DNA of 64,000 nt, taken from Bolinopsis microptera (taxonomy: Eukaryota > Ctenophora > Tentaculata > Lobata > Bolinopsidae). This document shows, one piece after another, positions 34,401 to 45,202 of this stretch; the stretch's first letter is position 1, and every line of letters starts with the position of its first letter. The DNA is taken from assembly GCF_026151205.1 (NCBI RefSeq), contig NC_087082.1:8750901-8814900 (forward strand). Direction: 5' to 3'. A program made the position numbers and the translations under genes. The notes below the pieces were generated by a model. The model ran no database searches. It had not been told where the DNA came from and was given only the letters and a program-made list of their open reading frames with translations.

Positions 34401-36464
34401 AAGCCTTTCTATTTCACGGAAAAGGTCATCCGCAGCGTGAACCAGGTCGGTTGCCTCGTTTCCTGGAAATAGGTTTACAGTGACTGTAAGTGAGCGAATA
34501 ATCCTGATAACTTCTCGGGAAGCTTTTCTATTGTTGAATTGCTGTGATATTGTGATCGGTAGTCTGTGACTAGACAGGGTTGTAGTAAAGAAAAATAATG
34601 AGTGATGGTGTCTAGAATAGTCTAGGATAGTTTAGAACTGGGACTAAGTGTTTTAAAGATTATGAGTGCTAACAACATAGTATGAATTGGTAATTATGTG
34701 GCTACTGGCACGGCTTGGTGTTTTGTTTTGGCTAACTGAGCACTAGTAAACTTGTTGGTGCTGATTGCCGTCACATCTCGTAATTTAGATGACTAATATT
34801 TGGAGCGGCTCAAGAAGCGCACTTTTCAATTCCATCCCAGTAAGTGATTAATAAGTGATCAGTAAGTGATTAGTAAGTGATTAGTAAGTGATTAGTAAGT
34901 GATTAGTAAGTGACCAGTAAGTGATTAGTAAGTGACCAGTACGTGATCAGTGAGTGATCAGTAAATGATCACTGACCACACTTTGTCCTGGTTGTACGGG
35001 TTTGACCGGGGATCTGTGGGGTGTGTTCGGAGCTGTCTGCTGTGCAGGCCGTCACTTTTCTTCCCTGTCATTGGTATTGTGCCACCTGGTATTGTGGCTA
35101 AATACTACTAGAGCTCGTAAAGACCTACTACCTGGGTATAGGGTATAATGCCCTTCACTATTATCTGAGTTCTTTGAGATCTTGCTTTATCATTGTCATT
35201 ATTGAGTGACGAAAAGAATTTTAGAAGATTTTAAGTAACTTTGTCCTGAGATCATGAGTATTGGAAAGTAACGAAACTGGTATTGTTCCAAAGTTTAATT
35301 CAGCAAGGGAACCATTCGTCGGACCAGTCGAAAGTACTTACTTAATCATTAGGTTTAAATACATTATTATATATTATAGACTTCAAAGCACACTTTTACC
35401 CCACCTTACTGTGGCAAAACTTTATTTTTGTCCTTCCCGCTGCGTTATTGGCGCTCCAACTAATTTTTGGGGGTTAGGACGTAACAGTGCCCTTTTGAGG
35501 GCTATACCGACTATTCTTCAAAAAGGATGAGATGGCGACAAGTTGATATCCCACGTCATGACCTATGATAAATGTCAGAGCATTAGCTAGATCACAGGTA
35601 AATGAGGGCGGGAGAGCCTAGTGCCTCTGATACCCCTGAGTATTCAGGGTCACGACCACCGTGGGCGCGTACAATACACCAGTGAACTTCACAACCCTTT
35701 ATAATCTAACAATAACCCCGAACCTCTGTCACAGGTTCAACAGCCAGCTGCCGACTTACAATAGACCCTCTTTGAATTCGAACCAATACTCTTACTCTGA
35801 ACAACTGTCCTATCTCCAACCACAGGTAACTGAGACCAGTTAAACAAAATCCCTTTAGAGAACACGACCTGCTTTGTTGATTACAAAAACAAATTTCTGT
35901 TAGTAAAGTCTATTACAGATTGGGCCACTTTTATAATATTATGTGCTTTGATGGCTTCCCGTAGCCATTCTGGAGCAGCGCTTTTCACGTAAAACCTTCA
36001 AATCAAGTTATCACCATCGCCATAGGATTGTAAGAGACTTGTCCTGCTCGTGACATGCTCCCTTCAAACTCAGACACAGAGTAAATGCACCAGCCAAGAG
36101 AAACATTTCACAACATCCACCATATGTCCACGTGATAATGGGTTCTATGTCTCCCTGACTGTACGCCCCTTCTAAATTCAAACTCGCCGCCTGCCCTTGG
36201 CATAGGTCCTAGGGTCCCTAAAATTGAATATATGTATTAAGTAATAGACTACAATAAGTATTAAGTAAGCAAATATCTTGAATGGTTTCATTTTTCATCA
36301 GGGTAGACGCACATAGTTCTCGTTCCATACTTTCCAGAACGTTTTCACCCAGACAGTTTTTAATCATATGAAGCTGACCACCGCAACAATATTTCCAGGT
36401 TTACAACTCTAATCAGACTACCTACCAAGGCAACCAGCAGAACCGCTCAAACAACCAGGACTAA
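22409..36464 (+). CDS. NFYC: Nuclear transcription factor Y subunit gamma (NF-YC), complete, 11 exons
   Basis: NF-YC pairs with NF-YB through histone folds and, with NF-YA, binds CCAAT boxes. Exons: 22409-22504, 25757-25828, 27474-27587, 29013-29108, 29240-29377, 30504-30575, 32923-32998 (76 nt by codon count; the GT may fall a few bases either side), 33344-33379, 33745-33820, 35735-35825, 36399-36464. All are GT/AG with matching phases, giving 310 aa. The histone-fold region (about 35-125) is nearly identical to animal [71 protein letters not shown]. The rest is Gln/Asn-rich, as in family activation domains, ending NNQD. The histone fold is split by introns 2 and 3. A candidate AATAAA lies at 37204 and another at 38292. 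Large introns are loaded with TIR elements, and intron 2 hosts an opposite-strand ORF. Confidence 0.96.
22698..23470. mobile_element. TIR element with 7-bp target duplication and internal GGACAAAA repeats
   Basis: It begins GGGGGGGTACCACTGTCCAT and ends with the inverse ATGGACAGTGGTACCCCCCC. It is flanked by direct CAACGAT (22691-22697 and 23471-23477), a good 7-bp target duplication. Next to each end is a purine-rich short tandem repeat of (G)GACAAAA units. The 770-bp body has no transposase; Lys/Asp-rich frames over the tandem repeat are artefacts. It sits in NF-YC intron 1. Confidence 0.8.
23770..24971. mobile_element. 1.2-kb TA-flanked TIR element with seven copies of a CCCCCAGAATATAGGT motif
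   Basis: The ends CGGGTATATGACCCCCAG and, inverted, CTGGGGGTCATTATATACCCG are flanked by TA (23768-23769 and 24972-24973). The motif CCCCCAGAATATAGG recurs at about 23780, 23966 and 24152 in one orientation, and inverted at about 24333, 24679, 24926 (with TTTTGG) and 24946. So the two halves point toward each other. No transposase ORF. It sits in NF-YC intron 1. TA duplication suggests Tc1/mariner-like mobilisation; repeated internal motifs could be transposase-binding sites. Confidence 0.8.
26137..26724 (-). CDS. Intronless 195-aa protein nested antisense in NF-YC intron 2, unrecognised
   Basis: I do not recognise this protein. The frame is uninterrupted for 195 codons, lies wholly between NF-YC exons 2 and 3, and has more even codon and GC content than its AT-rich flanks. 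The N-terminal about 125 residues are acidic and rich in Ser, Asp, Glu and aromatics (for example [20 protein letters not shown]), as in activation-domain-like disordered proteins. The C-terminal about 30 are strongly basic ([20 protein letters not shown]). No signal peptide or membrane segment is seen. A minus-strand TATATAA sits 83 bases upstream of the ATG (26813-26807), with CACGTG and TGACGTA sites further up, so it has its own promoter. A poly(A)-like AATAAA on the minus strand lies near 25983. It could encode a small inducible regulator (inference). Confidence 0.68.
   Translation of the reverse strand: MSLFESYHLMGDPAGFHHYISQPSDDVVHVEMLNHTSYSRSLSPSIYNTSLLDEVFLFTPHQMDPLVESFFSFKEESPASYDYLMSFTFPDGTLPGSEGDVSHPWLHLTSSWSSMETLYDTTPSEIEQENYLEHLRNTPHPERLYNVMNCGGNLIGSCSRAPEFSRRSCGSGNEKRNKSKNLVTKIRSLVRRLKK
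26807..27055 (-). promoter_or_regulatory. Promoter of the nested gene: TATA box, three E-boxes, CRE-like site
   Basis: On the minus strand GGTATATAAGCC (TATATAA at 26813-26807) lies 83 bases upstream of the nested start codon, predicting a 5'UTR of about 50 bases. Upstream are CACGTG at 26939-26944, 27024-27029 and 27044-27049, a TGACGTA at about 26985-26991 and a CATGTG near 26962. The last two CACGTG sites lie in a 20-bp perfect tandem duplication (27016-27055). Confidence 0.62.
28236..28557 (+). mobile_element. Helitron-like dispersed repeat, copy 2
   Basis: Opposite-orientation partner of 16833-17167. It starts TCTTACTATATATAAAGCG after an A and ends ACGGGTTCCTGCTAG before a T, fitting the Helitron pattern (5' TC, 3' CTAG, insertion between A and T, no target duplication). 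A short 3' hairpin around AGTCTCTTGAGTCT is weak. It sits in the NF-YC intron between exons 3 and 4. Confidence 0.62.
29425..29772. mobile_element. TIR element with 6-bp target duplication and GGGGTTTGTC tandem repeats
   Basis: Perfect 15-bp terminal inverted repeats AGGCATCATGTAGCC / GGCTACATGATGCCT are flanked by direct ATTTTG (29419-29424 and 29773-29778). Inside is a 10-bp repeat TTTGTCGGGG in two blocks (about 29475-29570 and 29700-29748). They are separated by a T26-28 run, a short unique piece and a second internal copy of GTAGCCGGTGGGCCCGA, so the element looks internally duplicated or carries an insertion. It sits in the NF-YC intron between exons 5 and 6, 47 bases past exon 5. Confidence 0.82.
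31110..31436. mobile_element. hAT-like MITE with perfect 8-bp target duplication
   Basis: The termini are CAGTGGCGTAAC and GTTACGCCACTG, flanked by GCTGTAAG on both sides (31102-31109 and 31437-31444). The body is rich in poly-C/poly-G and GGCGCCCCC blocks and has no ORF. It belongs to the same family as the copies at 15.97-16.51 kb and the fragment near 22.2 kb. It lies in an NF-YC intron. Confidence 0.88.
32405..32462 (+). repeat. tRNA-like sequence (SINE head or relic)
   Basis: TTTGTAGCTCAATCGCCGAG resembles an A box and ATCACTGGTTCGAGGAAAGC a B box, about 35 bases apart. It is followed by short AACACCAATAACATCAAAT direct repeats. A complete tRNA fold is not evident. It lies in an NF-YC intron. 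Confidence 0.4.
33862..34055. mobile_element. Possible pogo/Tigger-like MITE remnant
   Basis: GGTTAAACCTCGATTTATC at one side, and on the other strand CAATTTTACCGGGAACCGCG plus GATATACCGGATAGTC, resemble the AAACCTCGATWTATC ends of pogo-type elements. The ends are diverged and no target duplication was found. It sits in the NF-YC intron that also holds the GTAAGT array. Confidence 0.35.
34839..34970. repeat. 11-bp minisatellite, unit AGTAAGTGATT
   Basis: About 12 copies of AGTAAGTGATT and variants (AGTAAGTGACC, AGTAAATGATC). Each unit holds GTAAGT, the consensus start of an intron on this strand, in an NF-YC intron transcribed in the same direction (33821-35734). Confidence 0.9.
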
Positions 36465-39400
36465 TATCATCGTATGAACTCATCAACAACACATTTCCAA
36501 GATATCACCACGATAGTATGATCACCTCGGTAGTTTGTACTTTGAGACAGCCCTGCAACGTGACTCGCTGAGGTGCCCTCTCATCCGGGACTTCTAGTTC
36601 ACAATCCTGCAAATGTTGCAACATTGCTGCATTTTGCATATATCCTGCACACTTCCTGCACATTCCTGCACACTTCCCTCTGCAGATATAGCTTGTACGG
36701 ACTCTTACTTAATTCTATACGTGTAGATATGACACAATATGTTTGGGATCATGTCGGCTGCTGCTCTGCAGAGATAGGGTTTTATCCTTATAGGGATACG
36801 GGCTCCGTTACAACCAGTGAGTGGTGTTTCTGGGGTTGTAACAGTCCATGATACTTGGGATCTTGTTGGGGTGACATTGCAATCATTCTTAGGTGGACAG
36901 GAAGTTAGGAACCATAAAACCATAAAACGCGGAACTCTCCAAACCCTCCAATCTCCACAAACCTCCCATATTTAAGACATGTCGTACTAAACCTAAATTG
37001 GTTCATGACAACTGAGGTCTCCTGCAAAATGTGATTTAGGGCACTGTCCCACATGTTACAGACAGGGTAATTGCGCTCTACTGAAGCTCTCCTTCTCATT
37101 AAACATGAAAATATGAAATATAATTATCAATATGAGCGGCTACAGTGGGCATGAGCAGGTCAGGAGTCTCAGTTAAAACCTGTGTTTGTTCAGTGGAACT
37201 GATAATAAAATGGTTATCGGATAATTATTTGTTTTCGCGAAGATAAGTCTACCATGGGTCTCATTCTACAGAAAGCTGGGATAATTTGTAACATTCTGGT
37301 GTCTGTCAAAATATGTTTTTATTTGAAAAATATGGTTATTGGACAATGAATTGTTGAGATACCACCATGGTTAACACTCCTAAATAATCCAACTTTATCT
37401 TCAGAAAATGCCGCGGTTTTTGGGGTTTAGGGCCTACTTAAAAATAATTGGTTTTTGAGCGACAGTGGGGTCTGTACCGCTTACCAGAGTTATGTAGATG
37501 TTGTGTTATTTACTAATTCACGGTGAAGTAATATTTGTCATTTTTGTATCAGTAATAATGATATTACACCCAAAGGTACTAAACTTTATCTCGATTAACC
37601 CAGTATTAAATATTATAATATGTAGAGATTATTTGATGGAGAAATTAAGTTTTGAATGTTCAACCGGAAGTATTGAATTTGATCCTATTAGTGGAAAAGC
37701 CAAGTTTGTTTAAAAAAGAAAGGTGCTTAAATTCTGAGATTTTATTTATTTTAAATTAAAAACACCAGTCGAGGCATGACATAATAATATTATATTATAA
37801 CGTACCTGATAAAATCTTTTTTACCATCAAAACCCCACAACCCTACTTTTTCAAGAGACTCTTTATTTAGAACGATTTGATTACTCCAGGAGATGGAGCT
37901 GCAAAATATTTTCACTGAAAAGTCGCATATATACGGTGAAATTGAGCGGTTAAAGACCTCAATATTAATTTCACGTTGGGTTTTTGTTGTGCCTATCTTG
38001 ACACGGAGGGGAACAATAATTGGCGTCTACTTTTCATGGGCTGTCTTTCGTCCGTCCTTTCATCTAACCGACAGGAATCGGTTTTACCTGGGATACTTTT
38101 GTCTGATTATCTCACTATATTGCTATATATCATACCAATTTTGAACATTCAAAGTTAAACTTTACACTTTCATTGCTATTTTCATTTTGCGCCTGATTTT
38201 TCCTCTAACTTACAACTCTACCACACTACATGCTAACTTCTACAGACAGGACCCTCAGCTATCCTTCGCGGTCGGAATGTAATTTAATTTCAATAAAAAT
38301 GTAATATATATATTTATTGCTCCGCTAGGATGGTAGTTGGGGTGACGATACAGTCTGATGATGCACGGGGAAGCTGGCATGATCCTATTACCTAGAAAAA
38401 TCCCCAAATCCACTCTCGCCCCCTTCTTCCCAGGTAAGATTTAACTCACCACCAACTCTCCCCCCTTCAAAATCCGGGGTAACGTTTTGTGAATATGAAT
38501 AAAATCTATACATGTCTGGTGGCTACAAATGGGAGGTTAGCACGGGGCTGGCTAAACGAAGAATGATCTTCTCTAGAAAATCGGACGAAAGGCACCCGGT
38601 TTGTCCGTCCGAGAGAGGTGGTGGGGCTTGTCACAGGGGGTAGATATACCTGTTGTGCTGTCTACGGGAGCTGTATCGTTCCAGGATGCACCTTTATCCA
38701 AACTATATATTACTTAAATGGGGTTGTAAGCTTAAATGTTATTTATAGGATTGATCGGGTAATGACATGGTTTTATAGGTCTTCCTTGTACAGATGAACT
38801 TTGTGTTTGTCGTCGTCCGCGTTGCTGAGATCAGATGCGATACAGTTATAAAAGGACATGTGTCACTAGTAATATGTGTTATTCGGCTAGATCGGTTCGA
38901 GATGTGTGCACCAGTTGTTTTGTATGCTACCTCCAAATGTTCATTACTCGGTTAATTGTAATTAGTGGGTTGTTGTTGTGTGCACTGTCCTTGGTTGTCA
39001 AGTTTTAGTTTGTCGAACAGACCCTTGTTTTGTGGAATTGTGTGTGTCTTGTCACGGACACGGCTAATGGGGTCGAGGCTTGGATATTCTTTGCCGATAT
39101 CATTCGCCCCAGATCAGTGCAGGGGTAGTCGGACGGCTTTCATGTTTTGTTCTTTTCCTTTTCCTTTCCTTCTTACCGACACATTAATTATTTTATTTGG
39201 TGGTAGATTAAGATATGGCGATCTTTTAAATAGAAAATTAACTTACAACTTACCCCCTTAGACAATGATGTTTAGGGTTGCTGGATATGCGTATATCTTT
39301 AAACGTCTTAGAGATGAAATCAAGTGTCTAGTCACAGATAGCATATGATCTAGTTTCGAACCTTATGCCAATGCTATAGCAACAAACAAATATCAGTTAC

Positions 39401-39590
39401 CGTCAGACTGTTTCGGAATTTCACCTGCACCCTAAATATGATCCAGCCTAAATATCTAAAATTGCGTTGGTATTTGAACGTTTAGAGCGTTTTTGTGCAT
39501 GACTCGCCCGAAAAGTCAGCGTGATTTTTCGATATCAGCTTAATCGTAAGCTTGGGTTTATTTTTTCGAACTGATCGTCATTAAATTGAA
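36465..39590. other. NF-YC 3' flank, no gene recognised
   Basis: This contains the NF-YC 3'UTR and flank. Candidate poly(A) signals are AATAAA at 37204-37209 and 38292-38297. A small TCCTGCACACT tandem repeat is at about 36645-36685. Short open frames here show no recognisable domain, no splice-site support and no codon bias, and I do not call any of them. Confidence 0.45.
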
Positions 39591-39599
39591 TAATACCTA

Positions 39600-39912
39600 T
39601 ATTTAACGCTTGAAATTGTTCTAGTTAGCTATTATAGCCGAGTAAATAACATCTCAAATTAGTCTAGCTAGCTAAAGTAGATGATTTCCCGATCTGGCAT
39701 AGCTAGATAACAACCTAGAATTGTGATCATATCATTTCATTGCTCTAGTAAACTCTCAAGGAATACAGTTTTCGATTGGTCTAACTAGCCAAAATCTCAG
39801 TAGTTGATAACATCCTGAATTGGTCTATTCAGCTTTCAGCTTAGTCAGCAGTATCTCGAATTGGTCTAGTTACCTTCCAGTCCACTAGATAATATCTCAA
39901 CTTGGTCTAGTC
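39600..39912. repeat. Degenerate tandem repeat (TCTCGAATTGGTCTAG)
   Basis: Diverged units recur: ATCTCAAATTAGTCTAGCTA, ATCCTGAATTGGTCTATTCA, ATCTCGAATTGGTCTAGTTA and ATCTCAACTTGGTCTAGTCC, with further weak copies between. Spacing is about 45-60 bp. It is an old, decaying satellite-like array. Confidence 0.6.
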
Positions 39913-39980
39913 CGCGGAGGGGGCACGTCTGGAAGGAAGTGAAGAAATTGGTGAACCAGGTACACATCAAACAAACTGCC

Positions 39981-40051
39981 ATATCACGTGGTCCCCAGCA
40001 GTGACCACAAGGCAACATACCACGTGACCACAAGGCAACAGACCACGTGTT
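39981..40051. promoter_or_regulatory. Small CACGTG cluster with a 22-bp duplication
   Basis: CACGTG occurs at about 39986, 40020 and 40044. The last two follow a duplicated GACCACAAGGCAACA block. It is similar in makeup to the E-box clusters at 8.1 and 44.7 kb. No gene could be attached to it. Confidence 0.4.
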
Positions 40052-41254
40052 ATTTGAAAACGTGAGACTCGGCGCTGTCCCTTTGAGCCGTGCTACCCGC
40101 CCAGTAGTTCCGAATATTAATGTTATTTTACTTTTAACCGTGTGCATTGATAAGACACTCCCCCTATACATCCAGATAACAGGCCTCCTCAACCGGAACA
40201 CCAATCTGTAATTCCCGCGGTGAAAATTAATGCAGGAAATAAGTCGTACCTGGTAATTTTAATTTCGGAGTAATTTTGTGGTACATGTGGTTCGCAATGG
40301 TGTCTATATGGGGATATGAGCTAAATAATATACCACGCGGGTACCGCATTAAACATTTGCATTTATATATAATATAAAAACAGAGTGGCACTGAGTAGTC
40401 GTAGTCGTAGAACTACAGTAGTGCGTGTCCGTGTATTATTAGACGTTACATCTTTATCTGCAGTTGTTTTTAAGTGCCTGAGTATCTTCTGGTCAAGTAT
40501 CTTCTGGTCAAGTTGTTGTGATATCGTGGATCAAATTAGTTCATTCAGACGATCATTCAGTATGGGTAAGCGGGCCACCACGATCGTTAGAGTCATCTTA
40601 TTAATGGAAAGTATCATATTAATTACTGCTAAACTTGTCGTTTATCAACAGAACCTCTAGATTGGACAATTTATTTATATCGTTCTATATTTCCAGCCCA
40701 TTTTTATCTTATTTGGATTCGGCATAAAGTTGTCTCTGAAAAGAGTCATCCCTCTTTTGCAATTGCCGCAAGCCACGAGTTAATGCAGTGATTACCCGCC
40801 CCGGCACCCCGAGATAACAGTAATATTATCGGTGCCCATGAAAGTGAATTGCCTCCTCCCAGGCGAAAGACCTGTCCCTTCCTCAAATGCAGGCGACCAT
40901 ATCTTCCCTCAGTATGCTACAGTATCTGTGAACGCAGTTTCCAAGAAACTGATGAACCAATAAAAATACCAATCGAAGGATGTGCCCTTATTATGATTTA
41001 GCTGAGCAGTTGACGTTGCTTGTGTGAGTGTAACGCAAAGTTTGTAGTCTTTACGTGGTAGTCCTTTGTTTATTCCCTCCTTTATTCATTTTCCCCGAAC
41101 AGGACACGTATGGTAACACGACTCTTGTCCGACAGCGACTCTCGTCCGGAAAGTTTATGGAAAGTTTCATGAAAATCTTATGGTAGGATCCGTCATAAAC
41201 TATTGTCCGAAAAACCTAATTTCGGAGTCTGAGAAGAGTCTTAGAGTCGCACTC

Positions 41255-41402
41255 GACACGTACTACCGGACAGGACACGTACTACCGGACAGGAGACGTA
41301 CTACCGGACAGGAGACGTACTACCGGACAGGACACGAACTACCGGACAGGACACGTACTACCGGACAGGACACGTACTACCGGACAGGACACGTACTACC
41401 GG
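41255..41402. repeat. 19-bp tandem array, unit GACACGTACTACCGGACAG
   Basis: 7.8 copies of a 19-bp unit with minor variants (GAGACG, ACGAACT). Each unit contains ACGTACTACCGG. It ends about 30 bp before the 41.4-43.6 kb foldback-like element. The open frame over it is repeat-derived. Confidence 0.92.
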
Positions 41403-41433
41403 TTCTGTTTGGGTTGCATATGATTATATAGGG

Positions 41434-43608
41434 GATCATGTTTTTTGTCCATTTTTGTCCATGTAGTACCCTATATTTTCAAGGTGAACAAAAATAGGGT
41501 GACAAAACAGAAAACTGGACAAATATGGACAAAAAATGGACAAACAATTTCAAAATACATGGAAATAGTCCGAGACAAAAGGGAACTCGCTAGCTTTTCT
41601 GGTTAAAAGCGATTTTTCGACGGTTATCACCTCTCTAGATGATGCTTAAAACATTTAACTTTAATTTCATTTTGTACTAAATGCAATAAGAGTGTTTTGG
41701 GCCACACCCTTTTCTAGAGTTTCGCAGTCGCTCGAATTTTTGTACTTCGGCCCAGGATGGTCTTAGAGACTGTTCCGATACACTAAAATGTGCCTAATAA
41801 GTAATATCCATATTTATATACAACTTTTGAAGCGACATATACCTTTAAATGCTTGTTTTCGGAAATTTGGCCGAAAAACGGTTTTTGGCTTGACGCAGTT
41901 CATAATTTCCGTGATTTTTGGTGTTTTCCGCCTACGAAGGTTATATAGACTATTCCGATACACCAAAATGTACCTAATAGCCACATGTATATACAAGTTC
42001 TTATGAAGCAACATATACCTTAAAATGTTCATTTTCGGAAATGTGGTTGAAAAACCGATTTTTGCCGAGAAAACGATGAAAATACTCACAAATGGGTTAT
42101 TATAATGGTAACTAGGAAGGTCTCAAAGACTCATAAAAAACATAGAATTTGTCGCAAGATGACTTACTAGTTGTCAAGAAACACCTATAAAGTCGGAGAA
42201 TGATCTACTCAATCATGCATCTCTCTAAATGGGCCAGGACCACAGCACATTTGCGTCTTACGAAAGGACAATTTTCAAATTTTGGTCTGTTGCTAACAGC
42301 AAATTGTTCACAATTGCCGACTCATGCACATCATATACTCAAAAATGCTCAGTTTAGGAGTGATTAGTATTTAGTAGATAACTATTGAGTACTATGGTCT
42401 CCTGAACTCGTGGATGAAATTTCATCAAGATTGGACAAAAAATGACTGAGTTATGAGCCAAAAACCATATGTCCATATTTGGGCATACGCACCAAATTTG
42501 GTAGATTTTGTCCCATAAATTGGTCAAATATCAATATTTTTGAATGAGACTTACTTTTTATGAAAGGTAAGCCTAAACTACATAATATTCTCTGTAAGTT
42601 ATAGCTTTATATATGTTTAAATGTGGATACGAAGGCGAAAAAACCACAAAAAATGGACTAAATTGCCCATATCTTGGTTCGCGATATTCGCGGAATTGAT
42701 CTCATTAAAATTGTAACAACTCAATCAGTTTTCAAAATTTTTGCATGAAATTTTCGGAATCGACTCGAAATCGCATTTCGACCTTAGTTTGAGAACGGAT
42801 TTTTGATTTAGGCCTCCAAAAAAATTTGGCGGCCAAATTCTGAATTTTTGTGAGAAAATATGGGCATATGGTTTTTGGCTCATAACTCAGTCATTTTTTG
42901 TCCAATCTTGATGAAATTTCATATACAAGTTCAGGAGACCACTAGCTACAAGTAGAGCACCATAAACCTTGGGCATGTTCAGGGTATTTGGCTAAATTGG
43001 GACAAATTTGGACCAAATATGGGCGTGGCTGCCCTGCGCGCACCGTTTGGCAGTTGGGGTCCAGAACCCCCTCAAAAGTTCGGTCACTGGTCCTAGTTTG
43101 TTGGTCAACTGCTATATCGAAATGAAGTTTCACAAAAAATACCCATTGGCCCCCCCCCCCTCCCTTAAAGAAATACAGACTATTTTCTGTACCTAAATTA
43201 GAATTTAAACTTTGAAAGTAATGCCCAAAGTTTATCCTAAAAAGGGCCATGGTCGTTGATCGTGAATGGTTGCTAACCATTTCTACAGGTAGTTTGTTAC
43301 AGAGGAATAGGGATCGTTCACATATTATTACGTAATCACTTTTTGGACAATTTTTACCCCCCCCCCCCCCCTCCGTAATCAGTTTTACACAAATCTATTG
43401 TGTCAAAATTACAGTAGCGTAATCATTTGGAAACCCCCCCCCCCTCGGCTCTGATTACGTAATATGTGAACGACCCCCAAATTGAGGAGACAATCCAAAT
43501 CAAAAGTTCAACTTTTTGTCCATATTTGTCCATTTTTTTCCATGCGGTACCCTATATTCTGAGGATGGACAAAACGTATGGACAAAAATGGACAAAAAAC
43601 ATGATCCC
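41434..43608. mobile_element. 2.2-kb foldback-like element with TIR GGGGATCATGTTTTTTGTCC
   Basis: The left end GGGGATCATGTTTTTTGTCC continues CATTTTTGTCCAT and is matched inverted at the right end (ATGGACAAAAATGG then ACAAAAAACATGATCCCC). Inside are a pair of diverged direct repeats of about 120 bp (about 41770 and 41950), and a pair of about 95-bp inverted arms (about 42392-42486 and 42851-42945, core GGACAAAAAATGACTGAG). A smaller MITE sits at 43310-43478. No transposase ORF or clear target duplication was found, so the outer limits are inferred from the TIRs. Confidence 0.65.
43310..43478. mobile_element. Short MITE, TIR TCGTTCACATATTACGTAAT
   Basis: The left end GGATCGTTCACATATTATTA CGTAATCA and the right end TGATTACGTAATATGTGAAC GACC are inverted repeats differing by a short TTA insertion. 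Two poly-C runs lie inside. It is nested in the larger 41.4-43.6 kb element. No target duplication is evident. Confidence 0.7.
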
Positions 43609-44674
43609 CTTTTACAGCCCTTCAATTATTTCAGCCTAAACCTTGTCTGGCCCGGCTGCTTTTATCAGTCAATTTGTTTTTTTCAAGATTCGTTTAATTT
43701 AAGATTTTTATTTGATCAGAGCCGTTGTATGTCTATAAATTTTCCGCTTCAGTTGTTCCAAGCTCTCCAATCCTGTCTGGCCTGCTGTCTCTTTTATTTG
43801 CTTACGTCAATAACATATTTGATTACCATTAAATTATGTCAATAACATTAAATCAGTCAAATATTTGCATAATTTTTCTCAGAAATTCTCTGAGGAAAAT
43901 GTGATGAACCATATTACTATTAGGAGTTGTTTTAGATCTCTTTACTCTTTATTTCGCTTGGTCGTTTGATCTTGTGTTATTGGACGTGATTTATCCTTTT
44001 CCGAGACAAACTTTTAGAGATGGCTTTGATAGCAACTGAAATAATTATAATTAGGTAGTTAGTATCATGGTAATAATATAATTTCTATTCTGAGTCTAGA
44101 CCAAAGATAGTCTTATTCTTTTGTGGAGTTAGGCTTATATGTATTTATAGTTTAATTATATAGCCTTTCTGGGGTGTATTCAGTCTATTACAATTTGTAG
44201 ACCTAGTTATATAAAGCTAGTATGTAAATCTGGTCTCAGTCATAACATTGCCATGAGCGAGACTTCGTATACTTCGTATACTTCGGATTATTTTGGTACA
44301 GCACGTCGTATTAAACATGTTCATTAATAATTATCCGTTTTCATTTTTTATCAATTTATTAAGAACAATTATTTTTCCTGACATTTTTGTTTCCGCAATA
44401 ATTGATAACCCACCGTGCTAATCAGCTTGTGGGAAAGTCTTGACCGATGTTCAAGTAGTATTTCACGACCCTAATTGCCGGGAGCAGGTCTGTTACTGAG
44501 CTAGCCCAGACCAGTCAGGAATATTATTAACATGTTATTCACATGGTGCATCTTCTTGTTGGTATATTTATAACCATACCTGGGGGTTCCGTATTGTTTA
44601 CCCGATCACTTTGCTCTCTGTGGTCACCGTAGCTCGGGTTATCACACGCAGTTAGGAAAAAATTCACCACATCT

Positions 44675-44813
44675 CCAATCGTCCCCGCAACCTGATTGGA
44701 CACGTGGCCGATTTGGGAGCTGCCCATTGGTTGGTTGACGAACACGTGGGCGATTTGAGAGGTGCTGATTGGTCAACTGGGCGTCACGTGGGCGTGATAA
44801 ACACTTCCATTGG
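44675..44813. promoter_or_regulatory. Promoter-like cluster: five CCAAT boxes and three CACGTG E-boxes
   Basis: CCAAT occurs once on the plus strand (44675-44679) and four times as ATTGG (44695, 44726, 44768, 44809). CACGTG occurs at 44701, 44743 and 44785, at 42-bp spacing. Part of this comes from a 42-bp duplication (CACGTGGCCGATTTGGGAG against CACGTGGGCGATTTGAGAG). CCAAT is the binding site of NF-Y, whose C subunit is encoded in this window. No coding exon was identified next to it. Confidence 0.5.
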
Positions 44814-45202
44814 CGAGGAGGGCTGCGGTACACACGCACTTGTAAGATAACAACAACAAATGCCCAATTTAATCTGTCTACTAGTGTACATGTCGGCGTT
44901 TAAGCTGGGTAAAATGAGACTGCTGCACGCGTCTTATAGTTGGTGTTACCAGCGCGTGTGCGTATGTGGGGTATAATATGTTATACACGCCCACATAAAC
45001 AGTACACCTTCATCTGAACCACAACAAACACTTCAGAGCAGTTTTTGCTGGTATTCAGTCTTCCTGCTGTGTTGGTTCGACCGTTGTGTAGGATATATTT
45101 CTCCCACTTTCATCCAGTCTGACCGGTCGTTTTCTATATACACCCAGTGTCATTGCCACTGTACCACGCACATGCATGAGAACCGAGTGATATTTGAAAC
45201 TA

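Noticed and set aside
41180-41431. Frame with TGQDTYYRTGHVLPD-like repeats
   Set aside because: Coded by the 19-bp tandem array; no domain and no splice support.
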